Shown: positions 1-13,461 of the stretch, piece after piece
Position numbering within the stretch: position 1 is the first letter of the stretch
Layout: every line of letters starts with the position of its first letter
Source: Formicarius rufipectus
Lineage: Eukaryota > Chordata > Aves > Passeriformes > Formicariidae
DNA length: 64,000 nucleotides
NCBI GenBank assembly: GCA_013399695.1
Contig: VXAU01004951.1
Span: forward strand, 2,002,157 to 2,066,156
Direction: 5' to 3'
Notes under the pieces: generated by a model
The model's database searches: none
What the model was told of the DNA's origin: nothing
What the model saw: only the letters and a program-made list of their open reading frames with translations
Program-made: the position numbers and the translations under genes

Positions 1-38
1 GGGGGGGGGGAGCAAACAAAACCAAAAAAAAAACAACA
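1..38. repeat. Poly-G run followed by A-rich low-complexity sequence
   Basis: The window opens with ten or more G followed directly by an A-rich stretch with AAAC/AAAAC units. This is low-complexity sequence at the window edge, possibly the right part of a longer G tract. Nothing functional can be read from it. Confidence 0.6.
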
Positions 39-1621
39 AGGCAGGTGGTTCAGTCTCATAATCTTTCAGTACCCTGCAAGGTATTGTTCAGCAGATCCTA
101 AACACTGAAGCTGTAATTCTCAGCTACAGTAAGCAGCATAGGGAGACTTTGAGGTGAGTGCTGGAGCAAATGAGTCTTTTACATGGTAACGTCTTTCTTT
201 GTTACGAATTTGTTTGGGTAGCTCAAGGGGCTGGAGAAGGAGCACAAGTTAGTTAACAAATACTGTTCTTATAACCACACTGGAAAAAGCAATGCCAGCA
301 TGTAAACCAAGAAGTGAAAAGACAAAGCCCAAGAGAGGGAGAACTTATATCTGCCATGCAAAGACACACTGAATCTATACAGAAAATAAAGATTCTAGAG
401 ACAAGGGTGTGGAAGAAAATGGGGAAGGTGAACCTAGATAAAGGGATTAGAGGTTTTTCTCCAGGGAAAGGAGGTTTTTTCCTGAGATCTTTAGTATTGA
501 GAAGTGTTAGTCCCATATGAGGAACAAGTGAAAAATATTACCCAGCTTAAAAAGATGTAGCTGCCCATTTGTCATCTGAGGTCTGGGGAAAAGCTGTTTA
601 ATTTGCCATTGTAACTCTGGTGAACTGTTGTCAAGATGTAGCATATTCTGGAATATGATTCTGACACCAGAAGAGATGTACCAGTAAACAGGAAACAAGA
701 AATCAGGGTTTGCATCCACCAAAATCCAAGTACTATCATGTTTAGAGACAAAAATCCTCTCCAAATTTTAATCCTTCAGTTTTCATCATTCCCTAAATCA
801 AGGAAACATCATCTTTGAAATCCAAACTTGTTATGAGGTCTAATAAATTTGAAGTGAATTAAAGATGAGTTGTGAATGAATGAAGGGTGCTAATTAAAAA
901 AAAAAAATCAAAGTTCTTCAAGTAAAGCTGAGGCATATTAGATTAAATTCTGAAACACTTTGTCAAAGAATTTAGGCTGAGGTCTTCACAAATGACTAGT
1001 TGAAATATAAACTCATTTTGTTGAACTTCAAGACTTGATTTTGTAAAACACAGAACAATGTGCAGCATGAATGCAAATTTAGCTTAAAGTGCTTGTCAGG
1101 TCACTGTGAATTTAGGAGCTCAAACATAGCCCCCTTCATCGTTTAACATGTTAAATTCTTACAAATAGTGTGTCCTCCTATCTTTGAAATACTTATTTGT
1201 TACTTGGAAACAACCATAATATCCAAATGTTGCAGATATGTTCAATCTACATGTATTGCTACAATGTTCCTTAGCAGAAAGGATAGCAGTCACAGTGATC
1301 TGGAAACCACTGTTGGCAGTGTTTGAGCGGATATATCTCGCTGTGCTTGAAAGGCTTCCTTCCAAACACCTGATGAAATGACACAGATGAGCAGACACAG
1401 AGTGCGGCACACATCCTTCTGATGAAACATGCAATATCCTGCATTCCTTGAACTTGATTCTCATTTTCCCTTAAGCTCTCTTTATATTGCTTTGGTAATG
1501 GAAAAGGGCATCAAATAGAACATAAATTCAAGCTTACAAATCACGGCCTCTCAGCAAGGCAAAAGAAGGAAGCCTTAAAGTAAACGAGAAGTGCCTTCTC
1601 TTACTGGTGCTGAGGCTGGTG

Positions 1622-1728
1622 AAGTGAACTGGAAATGTAGGATTGGCCAGAGCAGGTCTGCCCTGTAGTCCGTCTCACCCAGTACTCTCTCTCCAACAGA
1701 GGTGGCCAGTTACAGATGATTGGAATGA
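1622..1728 (+). repeat. Possible old dispersed repeat fragment
   Basis: The segment with 'agagcaggtctgccc', then 'cacccagtactctctctcc', then 'ggccagttacagatg' resembles an old dispersed amniote repeat in which a 'cagtatcctgtctcc...cagtggcca' core recurs. The resemblance is from memory and the copy is diverged, so the family is left unnamed. Confidence 0.3.
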
Positions 1729-3049
1729 AGATGAAAGATCCATGTTGGATAATTACAAAACAATAAACTCAAGGGAGAAGATTTAGTATAATCCTCATTA
1801 ACTATTTGTAAATACAAAAAACATATAAATATAAATAAAGTATTTATTTTCCTGGAACGGAAAGATGTAATAATTTACGGCTTTCAGTTTTTATGCCATA
1901 TAAAAATTACGTATTGTGACACATAGTTCTTGTTGTGCTTTAAAGATCTATCTTAGTTATTCCCATCTGGGCCCCACACTGTCCTGTGGAAGTGAGTTCC
2001 TCAGGTTATTTGCCACCTCATTGATATGATTCCTTTTCAAGTTAATTTTGTTTCGGTTCATTGAAATGCCCTTGTTTTTGTATTTTGTGAAATCACAAAT
2101 CAGATTACTAAAATTTAACTTTTCTTGCCTATTCCACTGAGGTCTGCCTCTCTCTGGGAAATCTGAATGCACAAGGAATGCAGGACCACAATCTCAGTGT
2201 CTGCTGCTAGCGAGGAGAGAACAGCTACTAAGTGTGTCCGTGTGCATGTCTCGGGTGTGTGCATCAGTGAGGGTCTCCTACAGTGATCTCTTGCAGAGGT
2301 CTAGCAGGCACAACTCAAAAATAATAGGAACACAGCAATACAGTACACCAATCTATAAATTGTAGTTTGATATTTCAATCTGGACCCTCATCTCAGAAAA
2401 CTGATATAAGTAGTCTGTCATAAGGGAAGTAGTTATAGATGTGTTGCAGGAGCTACTCTGAGGACACTTTCTCAACATCTGTCATGCTTCTACTAGTCCC
2501 ACTTCTGGCCCACGCTGTTAGTTACCTTCAAAAACAGCTCAAGTTCCCAGTAAGGGAAGAGTAGCATTTAATTGACTTTCTAAGTGAATGAGATTTTCCT
2601 TTGCTCTAAGATCGAAGAGGCCAAGTGGAACCCATTGTTCCTCTTTTGATTTCTTTTTCATCCAAAGAAGGGTTGAGTAATAACCCACATACCATCAGCC
2701 CCTTCACTTCTTATCAACCCGAAACTGATTGATTTCAATCAATCTTGAGCTACTCTATTAATGCTGGATCACTCACATGGTGGAGGAACAAATCTCTTCC
2801 CTTTATTGAGTATTATGCTGGCATTTGCTGTATCTCTTAGTAGTGAAAACAGATCCCAAAGGGAGAAGGTACAAAACATACTCTTCAGGAGTGTTGAGCC
2901 CAGTCCAACATCAGAAGCACCCAAATAATTTCAAACATAACCAGACCTTCAGTGTGCCTAAATCTGTAACCCTTCCAACAGTTATGCTAAGGAAATCCTC
3001 CAACTCTCACTGATGAAAGTCACTTGCAACTCAAAAGGAAAAAAAATAC

Positions 3050-3411
3050 ATTAGCCTGGAGAAGAGAAGGCTCTCCGAGGACTTTATGACAGCCTTCCAG
3101 TATCTAAAGGCTGGAGAGGGCCTTTTCACAAGGGTGTTTAATGATAACATGGGGGGCAAATGACCTTAAGATGAAGGAGAGTAAGTTCAGATTAGGTATT
3201 AGGAAGAAATTATTTATAATAAAGCTAAAGACAATGGAACAGGTTGCCCAGAAAGGCTGTGGACTCCTTATCCCTGTAGGTGTTCAAGACCAGACTGGAT
3301 GGGGCTCTGAGTAATCTGGTGTAGTGAAAAGGTGCCTGCCCATTACAGAAAGTTTGGAACTAGATGGCTCTTCAAAGTACTGTCCAACCCAAACCATTGT
3401 ATGATTCTGGG
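3050..3411 (+). mobile_element. CR1 LINE, 5'-truncated 3' end, sense orientation
   Basis: The sequence follows the 3' end of the CR1 non-LTR retrotransposon. It opens with the 'ttagcctggagaagagaaggctc' type region, then 'ggaacaggttgcccagaaagg', 'gtgttcaagaccagactgga' and a terminal 'ccattgtatgattctg' that matches the CR1 3' hairpin and tail. It is severely 5'-truncated and has no open reading frame, as is usual for avian CR1 copies. The divergence suggests an old insertion. It lies within the putative 3' UTR or intron on the left of the window. Confidence 0.88.
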
Positions 3412-4417
3412 GTAGTATCAAATTAGCCCCTGATGGCTGTTCTGCCAAGAAAGACCCTCGTAATAACCCTTTCAAATCAGCTCCTCTGAGTTACTGAAAT
3501 AAACTTGATAGAAAGGAACCAGCAGGTAGCCTAATTGAAGCATCTTCTGATCAGCCTAAAGCAAAATAGCTGTTTTTCACATTTCCTGATTTGTTTTTAT
3601 GTTGTGAAAATTCATGAGAGGGCTGTAACATGAGGAGAACTTGGCCCTCAATGCTTTTAAGCATCCTCTGCTCCCAGGACATTTGTCTTCAGTAGAATCT
3701 TGGCCCCTAAGCAATCACAACTCTGCTGAAAAAGAGGCTTATGAGGGAAACTACAGATAATATATGGTCTGGAGTCTTGAGTTTGTAATGAAATTAAAAC
3801 CTTTCTCAGCACTTGACAACCCTGCTGACATTAACCAAATGCAGGTAGGAAGGCCTCGCAGAGGAGCAGATGCTGAAAGTGGCAAGTCACTGCAGCATGT
3901 CCACTGAGACAGTCAGGTGTATGGAGGTGGTCTAGTGCTAGATTCCTGTCCATCAGGGGCTTGTTCTGGCTGTGCCAAGTCAGTGTTCTTGCAGCTGTTA
4001 ACCTTATTTGTCCTGCCAGAAGTAATAAGCTCTCAGCTAGTCTGCTTTAAAGCTACTCAGTGATCCAGTTCATTTCAGCAGGAGCAAAGGAATCCACGTA
4101 TTTTCACAGATGACTAAGATGGGAGATGTGGAGAAAGCTTTAGGTATCTGCCTGTTCTTCAAATTAACTTTGAAAAAAAAATAAAAAAAGGGTGGGTTAT
4201 ATTTTCTCTAGAATAGAACAGAAAGATTTGGGCCACAAGGGAGATACTGACAGAGCTACAACCTCTCTGAAAAAGAAGCATACTTAACTCTCTTAGACCT
4301 ATTGTTGTAAGGGGTAGTCCTTGTTTTCTTTTTCTAAGAAAATATGCAAATGACCAACATGTTAGGTAATAATGAATAACCATCTAAGTATTCCCAGTGC
4401 CCATAACTAAACAGCTA

Positions 4418-4810
4418 GATTTGGAAAAGGCCTCTAAAATCATGAAGTCCAACTGTTCACCCAGAACTGCCAATCCCACCACTCAGCTGTGTCCCCAAGT
4501 GCCACATTCACACATGTTTTGAACACTCCCAGGGTCAGTGACTCCACCACTTCTCTGAGCACCCTGTTCAAATGCCTGACTTCCCTTTTAGTGATGAAAT
4601 TTTTGCTAATATCTAATCTAAACCTACTCTGGTGCAACTTGTGGCAATTTCTTCTCATCCTGTCACTTGTTACCTGGAGAAGAGACTGACCCTCACCTTG
4701 CTACAACCTCCTTTCAGGTGATCATAGGGAGTGATAAAGTCCCCCATCAATTTCCTTTTCTCCAGATCCCTCTGTGGAGCCTTCTAAACACTTTGTTAAC
4801 TGTACTTTAT
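4418..4810 (-). mobile_element. CR1 LINE, 5'-truncated, antisense orientation
   Basis: Read on the + strand this is the reverse complement of the CR1 3' region. 'ttggaaaaggcctctaaaatc' corresponds to the CR1 3' end on the minus strand. It is followed by 'actccaccacttctctgagc', 'tgaaatttttgctaatatc', 'caacttgtggcaatttcttc' and 'cctttcaggtgatcataggg'. It is a separate insertion from the sense copy at 3050, in the opposite orientation and about 1 kb away. No coding capacity remains. Confidence 0.88.
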
Positions 4811-4869
4811 ACATCCATCCTCAACTATTTTTCAAAAAGCAAAGAGCATCAAGATAATCCTTGAGAACC

Positions 4870-4902
4870 AAATACACTACAGCCTTGAATACACTACAGC
4901 CT
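4870..4902. repeat. Short direct duplication, 15-bp unit
   Basis: The 15-mer 'aatacactacagcct' occurs at 4870-4884 and again at 4888-4902, separated by three bases. It lies just beyond the 5' boundary of the minus-strand CR1 copy. Probably a small replication-slippage duplication. Confidence 0.7.
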
Positions 4903-6228
4903 CATAGACAGTTGCTGCCTTAAAATAGAAATGCATCTGAGCAGTATGAGTTTACTTGTGTTTTGTATCTATAGCAAAGTTTTATCTAAAACATTCCCTT
5001 CATACAAAATACGTTGTGTTATCCTGTTTGAAAGGGTAGGGTATAAGTAAAGAAGTGTTAATGAGGCATAGTGGTCTCTTGATACTGGAGGGTGCTTCTC
5101 CACTGTTTCTTACCTTCAGTGTACAGTTCCACGTTTGAGTCCTCTTCCAAAGTGATCTCCTACTTTTGATTGCATTAATTGGCATCAGATCCCTTTAAAA
5201 CACTGGAGCGTAAATGGTCTTCCTAAATCAAATTAATAATGTGGGGGTAAGGCTGTGTGATTTGACTACAGACTCCAGCCTCTCCAATGCCACTGGAATT
5301 CATGAGAGAGAAATCCAGTGAAAAGCTACTTCCCAGTGACAAATTCTGTTCTAAATTTCTATCAATGCAACCCCTATTGGCACTTTCAGGTTTGCATGCA
5401 TGTCACTGGAAATAAATATAGGCCCTTTGTTTAGTTTAGCAGTGATTCCTTTTAAGAAAAGCATACTCTAAAAATACCCTTTTGCTGCAGCAATAACATT
5501 ACACAAACAGAAGAGCTACCAATATCCCATCATGTAAGAGAACTTCTATCCAGTTCAGTCCATAGGAACATTCTTGTTTCCACTCCTTATGCAAACTTCA
5601 TTAACACTTGAAGCATTTTTGTGCTGCGAAATTTCATGTATGGTCTTGCATCCACACATCACTCCCATGCTCTGTGTCAGATTGAGTTTGGGTATTACAG
5701 TAGCCCATATGTTTTCATAAGGTCCCCACTGAGATGTCTCCTGCTGGAAGATCTGCTACCAGTGTAGCAAAGCATTTCTTGCTTTAGGTATTTTCTGGAC
5801 AGAACTGCAGACTTCTACAGTGCACACACATTATACTGTTGACTTGATTTTTTGCCAAGTTCATAGTCCTATAGCACTTGAGAAAAATGCCGAGCTTGAT
5901 TCAATACTTCCTGTTGTGCTCAACTATCTGATTCTGCAATGTCCTGTTCCTACAAAATGGACAGCAAATTTCACTTTGCTCTTTTTCTTTTTGCCCTGGA
6001 TATTGCTCTATTTTTGTCAAATCTTATAAAGTTCCCTAAAGGAAAGGTTCAACTCTCATGTTGAATATACACTGTCTGACTAGAGAGGATCATGGCATTC
6101 AGGAGGAAGGATTCCATCCAGTCAACTGCCCAACTTTCTTTTCATTCTTCCCATGAAGTCCTTCACTTTCATTTGTCACATAGTCTTTGGTACCTACGGG
6201 ATCTTTGAGTAAAAACAAATGATATGGC

Positions 6229-6292
6229 CTCTGTGTGTGTGTGTATGCATGCAGATGTATGTCTGAGTATGTGTGTATATGTGTGCAAGTGC
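6229..6292. repeat. Degenerate TG/TATG microsatellite
   Basis: A run of TG dinucleotides (6229-6243) passes into imperfect TATG, TATGTG and TGCATG units. An interrupted microsatellite; reading frames crossing it on both strands are artefacts of the repeat. Confidence 0.8.
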
Positions 6293-9200
6293 AGGTAGAG
6301 AGCCAGTTGTGTCCTCCTGGCTTTATAGACAGGTTGCTAATTGAGCTTGTGGATATGCATGGTTTAGATGCAAGAAAGGGTTTAGATGAAACAACCATTA
6401 CAACATTAACTGTGGAGCATTGGCATGACTCTAATAAAAAATGAGTACACTACTCATACAGTATATACGCACACATATATTCATTTTAAAAATTCTCTTA
6501 GCCCAATGTTCTTAGCAGGATGTTTGCCTGAATGTTTGCCCTTATTTAAAATGTGACACCCAGAATTCTTGTGAGTACCCATTTTGAAGGGAAGGCTGAA
6601 TTATGCCTCTCAGAGTCACAAAATAAATGCAACAGTCTATCTCAGAAGGCTTCATCAGAGATAGGCATCAGTGGGGGCTGACAGCTGTGGAACAGTACTG
6701 TTGAGTTCAGTCACTCATTTCCATTGAATTCAGCATGTTCACCTGACAAATAAAACCCAAGCAAAATAACCTGCCTGTTTGTTTACCTTAAAAAGGACAG
6801 TAAAAAATTATCGAGTGTTTAAACAGTTAGCAATGCAGTATATGGATAGGCTCTAAAATATTCCAGGTCTGGAGTCTCTGGTTTCCAAAGTGCCATGTCA
6901 AACAGCTCTTTCCCCACCTCACGTACTCTGAAACATGTTGATTATTAATATCTTTACATGTAATCTGAGTAATCAATTCTGAATGTGCAGTCACTAACAA
7001 ATAACAAGTAATTTTCTCTCCCTTGGTCTGTGCCAAAATCTTTTCAGGACCATGGTTAGTGTGTCTAGAAGACCAATAGATTTTCAGGAGAAGAAATTAG
7101 CTCATAAGATTATTTAGTATGTAATCCATAAGAACTGCAGGATTTCTAGAACTCATTTTGCGCTGTTTTAGTTAGTGGGATGAATAAGTATGTTTAGCTA
7201 CAGCTGCTTATTTTGGTATCATGCTGGCCCTAAAAGTAGCATTTTATTCTTCTCTTTTGCCTGACTAGGGAATTTTCCTTGGTCCAGACAGGGTAATTGG
7301 AGATTTGGAGAGATTTTTTTTTCTCTCATTTCCAGTCATAAAAATGTAAGTAAATGCAATTCCTCTTCTAAGATTGGTGGCATTTCCCTTCCCCTTTTGA
7401 ATAAGACAATAATGCAACAGTTTTGGCTGGTTGATTTTGGGTTGAGGTTTTTATTTTGGTTTGGTGTTTTTCTTTGGTTAAATGTACATTGTCTCTCTAT
7501 AGTCAAAATGTCTTGTGACTGTAACAGTATGTATTTCTTTTACTGGAGAAAATAGACTTTTTGGTTTTTGTTAACAGTACTAGTGACTTTGTGGAAAATG
7601 ACAAGTTGCTATTTAGATCTGCTTAGTTAAGTACAGTACACTACAATACAGTATTTCTGAAAGCTAGAACATACAGTACACAATATATATAGCAATTCTA
7701 TATCAATATATATACATAGTATAATCATTTAACTTTTGCATCTGCCTATGATCATAGAAAAATAATTTTTCACATGTATCATTCACAACCCAATCAACTG
7801 CTGCAGCTATTTGAAGCATTTACCAATATTACAGCTCTAGTGTGCTTTTTCATGTTATTGGCTTCTTTATTGTCTTTACAAGCATTTTTTCAACATTTTT
7901 TTTAAATCTCTATGTAGTAAGATGTAGAAAAGTAATTTTTTTAAAGAAAAGGTTAAACAGTATTAGGCTCTACAAGAAGTTAGAGATTGTTCCCTGCTAC
8001 CATTTCATATCAGAAGAACAATTAATCAAGACAATTAAGGTTATCTATTAGCTCTCTTCTAAGATGTCCTGTTGTTTCATTTGTAAAAATGTAGGTCAGA
8101 CTTTCCTCTTCCATTACTAGCCTTTGAGAAAGATGCCGCAAGTGGTCTTTCACTCCTTCTAAGTTCTGTTTCTTTAAAGACTTAAGATTTCCTAAAATTA
8201 TCTTATGCACCATGTTGGGGTAGAAAAATATTGTTCTCTGTGTAGTTATGCTGAATGTGGCCAATGGATTTCGCTAGGAATTCAGTAAGAAATACCTCCA
8301 TCCACCGCTAGTAATATATTCCAATTGCATCTTTACTCATCCACTTGATCACCCCTTTTTCAAATGAAAACAACCTCTGAAGGTTTCAGTTTCAGTTTGT
8401 AAGTTTTTTAAGGTGTGTGTTCCCTTTACCATCTTCATAGCACGTTCCTGTTGGTTCTGAATTTTGTGTCAGTCCCACTGGATTTTAAACATCACTACAG
8501 AGCTGCTGAAAAAAATATGTCACTAGGGAAGGATATGTCAACATCTAGATCCAAACGGCCCAGGGAAAGCTGATTGACACCCAAGCCTCATGGCTTTTTG
8601 TGTCTTTTCTGTATTCTCATCTTGCAACATATGACTCAGGCAGGAAGCCTTGATTCAAAATTAGTGACAGTGCAAACTTATGAGAGGATGGGAATATATG
8701 TTTGCTTTTTTAATTCAGGTACATCTCAGCTGACCTTCACTCCTCTGGTCGATAACATGTCACTTCTAAATGAAAATGTGCAAAATCAAGTGGATGAGGG
8801 TTGTGGAGGACGTATTCATTGTATCTCATTTCTCCTAACTGTAAAGGCTGGAAGAAATGAGAGATGGTCACATCAATTACAAACTGTGCTTTCACTGAGA
8901 ATGAGCAAATCTGTGTCAGTGCAAATAAATAAAGTTATTTTGTAGTGAGAAGAGAGGGAAAGAGTTACCTATGCCACATCTTGGGATATTAAAATGAGAA
9001 CTTTAACGGGAATCATCAAGTGCTGGCATTCCTTATGGACTCCTGCCATTTGCGCTTACGTGGAGGCCACATTCTTTTTCTTTGTACTTGCATTTTAAAA
9101 GTTACGGTCTTCCAGCAGTGATTTCTAAGTCTGGCTTTTCTTTACTCTTTGTATCCCTGTTTGTAAGGGAAGGAGTCTATCCTCTCAATATTAATTACGC

Positions 9201-10478
9201 AGGTAGCAAAACTAGATTACCCTACTACATGAAGGATGGGCTTTGTCCCATTAAGCCAAACAGGTGCCATTTCCTAAATTAATTCCAGTTAGCTGCTGCA
9301 ACAGAGTGCTGATTCAGTGGTCCACATTTTCTGACCATGCTCTTTGCCTTTTCCTTTGACTGAATGCTGACTCATACGTAATTTTGTAGAAAGTGTTCTC
9401 ACTTGGCTGAGAATGCCAGATCATTTAAATGGCTGCGTACCCATTCCACACTTGCCCTGCTAATCCTTTGTAAGGTTCAGTAATTCATTTAGCATAATTA
9501 CTAGTTTAATGTGTTTCTTGATTTAACTTCTTTATTGCCTTTTATTTTTCCTAATGCTTTTTTTAAACACCTCAATTCATTTTGCATGTTATACAGTTTA
9601 CAGTTTATATTTTTAGGCTAAGAAGTGGTTTTACAAACAGGATGGTACCAAACAGGTAGATTATCCACACTAGAGATTGTACTTTTAGAACGCAGTGTGT
9701 ACAGATACAATTGCCTAAAGGAAAGTGAAACTAACAAAATAATCAGCTGGTGAACACTATTTTAACATATCTTTTACATAAAAGACAGTCAGTCATTTGT
9801 GAATCCAGAAATCTTGCTTTTTATGAACATATATCCTTTCTTTTTCATTCTCTGAAGAAATACATAACCTTGAGAATTGTGATTTTCTAAGAAACTTGTT
9901 TCATATGTGCATATTTTCTGCTTTTTAAGGAGAGAGAAAACAGAAGGTGATATCAACTTACAGTTTATAGATTGTTGCATTGGTGGCTTTCCTTGAATGA
10001 TGTAAACATCAAGGAAAAACTCTGTCCAAGTATTAGCTTTATTCTAGTATAAGGTTTTCATTATTGCTTTTGTTTTCTATCTCCTCGTTGACCAAGTAGA
10101 CCTCCAGAGCTAATGCAGGCACTGGTCTCACATTTCTGTGGTCAGCAGCATTTATATTCAGCTCCTTTTTGCACTTCTTTTCTGTTTTATACAGCTTTTG
10201 AGGAACACAACGGTAGAAGTAGGTAACACTGTCACCACGAGAGGGAGAACCTTGTACTAAGAGAATGTTGCTCTATAATACTGTGCCGGGACAGAAAGGG
10301 ATTTTAAAGCTCTTCACTGCAAGGTTGAATAAGAGGAGAGTCCCCCACTTTGGGGGTGTTTGCACCAAATACAGGGGGCCTCCTAGGAGAGAGGGATGCT
10401 TGAACTCCATAGAAGGGACTTGCTCTTCACCTGTGCCACTTAGAGGAAAAGATTAATTCCCAGTATCTGCTGCTGCTC

Positions 10479-10498
10479 CTTTTTTTTTTTTTTTTTTC
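10479..10498. repeat. Poly(T) tract
   Basis: About 20 consecutive T residues. It could be the poly(A) tail of a decayed minus-strand retrotransposed sequence or a simple homopolymer; no recognisable element is attached. Confidence 0.7.
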
Positions 10499-11397
10499 GA
10501 TATATGAATAACTTGTAAAAAATTTATTGTTCCTATTTATTGGTGGAAGAAGTGTCACTCATTTATTGGAATAAGAACTACTTTTTCACAAGTATCTTCA
10601 GCAAGTTTAATTGTCTCTCAGGATACCCTGTTTCCTTTGTCCTAATGCCAGGATGTAACCTGGACTGTTGTGAAACTGGTAGAGGTCCTGGAATTTATCC
10701 CAGTTTCATATGTTCTGAACAGTCACTCCCCTAGATTTTTGCTCAAATTCATGTTCAAAGAGATTCTTATAATGAAGTGAAGCAGAAAATTGGTGGTTTC
10801 CCATACACTCCACCCATAATGAGCTTTTGTTTGTCAAACATGATATAAATAGGCTGCTCAGTTCAGGCAGGATGTACTGCATGACCTTTCTTGTCAGCAT
10901 CAGTGAGATCTTTGATTAATCCTGAAAACTGATTGGACCAATATTCTGTGGGCCAAATTCTGCAGGCAAGACTCACATACTTTTTTGTTGACCAGTCCAT
11001 TTTCTCTGACAGGGAAAGAATATGCAGTCCTACACAAAGCTATAGTCCTAAAAACTAGTTTCATATATACCCTTTAAGATGCCACAGGACTGTTGCCCAT
11101 AATTGAGCATGTTTCTGCCCAAAGTTTCTACCGTTCATAAAATTGACTCAAGATTTAATTTCACTCCACCAGTCAGATTTTGCCTCCTTTAAGGACTCTG
11201 TGATTATATAGTCTCTCCCTTCTGGGAGACTTAATTCAAAAGAACTATACAGACCAGAACGGTTGCTTCCCTTGGAACAAAGCATGGAATGTTTTTATTT
11301 TCTTTTGTTTATAGAATCCTAAATAGCCTTGAGTCTTTATTTGAGTTTCATTGATTGGTGATAGCATGCTTATCTTAGATAATTAAATAGTGAGCCA

Positions 11398-11443
11398 CAA
11401 CAACTAGTATAGATATATGACAACAACTAGTATAGATATATGA
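11398..11443. repeat. Perfect tandem duplication, 2 x 23 bp
   Basis: The 23-mer beginning 'caacaactagtatagatata' and ending 'tga' occupies 11398-11420 and repeats without mismatch at 11421-11443. The absence of divergence between copies suggests a recent duplication, and the site may be length-polymorphic. Confidence 0.92.
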
Positions 11444-13437
11444 TACACTGCAATCTCCTTTCCCTAATTTACACCCTTGCTGTGTCACTTTTCTATTGTC
11501 AGAACAGTGTAAAAGCCTTTGGGTATTTGGATATTCGGAGTTACTTGATTCCAGGTTTCTGATTGCTTTACCCAGAAGCTCTCTGGCTATACCTTTGCTC
11601 TTTTGGTGGTCACTTATTCATGTGGGTAAAATAAAGTTGTTTATTTGTAAGATCTGATTTTATAACCCCAAATTCAGCATTAAGCTTTTTGGTGGACCCT
11701 TTCTTTTCAATAAGTGCTACTGCACTGGGTATGCAGAAGAATCTATAGTGTGAACAGCAAACACACAGGACCCCTTCAAACTACACAGCTGAGCAGCAAG
11801 AAAATTTGTTGCTGATTATTATATTAGCTAAGTTGGTAGATTTTACAGAAGAGCTGGCAAGTGTTACTTATTTTGTGTTTCTTGTATGCTTGGGCATGGG
11901 ATGCACCACAGTAGCTCTGCACTCTGACATAGTGGGTTTAGGTCCTGTCCCTTTGCCATGGCTAGTGATTCCATTGTACTCTCTTTATTTTTCATTATAG
12001 GCTCATTGGTAAAGATAAACAGCAAAAGTCCTTACAGTCTGGCATTTTTCTCTTTTAGAGGTGGATATTCCAGATCCCTGCACTCCTATTTAGATCTTTT
12101 CTCTTAGGTTCTTTCCTTATTTCTGTGAATGTGAAGCACTTTTCTCCACCAGGGTGAAACAGTGTATGTGCCTGGAGGCAAGGGCACAATTGCTATACCT
12201 TTGCAAGAGAAATGGAGAAACCTGCTTCTTGGTTGTAGTTTGGTTTATCTGTATTTGCTTTTGTTTACATTCTGGGGTGGGCTACCATCTTCAATGAGGG
12301 ACTGGGAGTGAGAGAAGAGGCAGAAGGCAAAAGGAAGCATGTGCCTGAGACTAAATGAAGCAGCATGCAATATTCCTCTATATCCTGAGCAATTACAAAG
12401 AGATTAGTCTAACAGCAGCAGCATTGTCCTAATGTGTTCCATTTTTCATATGGTTCCCTTTCTTGCTCCTCCTTCCCTTACACTATTTTAGTGGTTCTCC
12501 ACATTCCTTTCTAATAATTACCAGGGTTTGATGGAAGCTCTTGTGGCTGTCCAAATTGAAATTATAACCTCCAAACTAGTGAATACCCCAAAGTCTTTGT
12601 TGTGTTTTCCCAAGTGTTATCTTAAGAAGTGGCAAGCCCTAGCATATGTTTTACTTTGTTAAGATATAGGCTAGGGGAGGTATGGGCTGACTGGGACTCA
12701 GTAACCTAGCTGCCTTTGTAATTAGTGAGCTTTATTTTGTTTTTCATATGTGTTTTCGTTTTAAGGTACTTAAGAGCTTATATACCTGTCATCAAAATTC
12801 CTGCTTTTCCCACCATAGCCCCAGATGGGCCCATGAAAGAAATACTTTACATATATCCTCAAGTATTAGCAGGACGGGAGTCGTTCACATGTGTCTGCAT
12901 AAGCAGGAGTGAACTGAAGTTAGTGTTGATCTGTCCATTTGTTTTAGGGTGGCCACAGAGAGCTTCAAAAAGTTGATTGCACTACAGAACCTTAGCTTGG
13001 GCACTGTTAAAATAGGGACTGTATATTTGGAACAGGGAAGTTTTTTAGGTTTTTTATCCACACTTACACATGCCTTTTGCAAGGTGTGCGCTTGCAAAGT
13101 TTGCATCCAAGAACTTTGTGTAAAACCACTACTGACCTTTTTTCTCTATCCATTTAGTTCCCTCTTCTTTCTGCAGCCCCCAAACAATGGCTTGTCTCCT
13201 TTCTGATTTCTGTCATTTGACTTCAATAAATGTCCTATCTGCTAATGAGATCTCCACATTGAGTGGGAGGAGAGAAAATGAGGCATGTGAAAGTGTGGCT
13301 GGAAGACTGCAAATCCCCCTTTATTTTGGGGCATTCATATACTTTTACTGAGTGCTGATTTCTTGGGGGCTGGGTGGGGTGGGGAGGGAGTCTGTGCTTT
13401 TTTGGTCTGGATAAGGCTTTTTATTTTTGCACTAAGT

Positions 13438-13461
13438 ATGACTGCACTGCACTGCATTGCA
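13438..13461 (+). repeat. Short ACTGC-unit tandem repeat
   Basis: Imperfect tandem units of 'actgc' produce the 7-mer TGCACTG twice in overlap (13443-13449 and 13448-13454). TGCACTG is the seed complement of the vertebrate miR-148/152 family. If this tract is truly 3' UTR the pair could be a microRNA site; otherwise it is a simple repeat. Confidence 0.5.
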
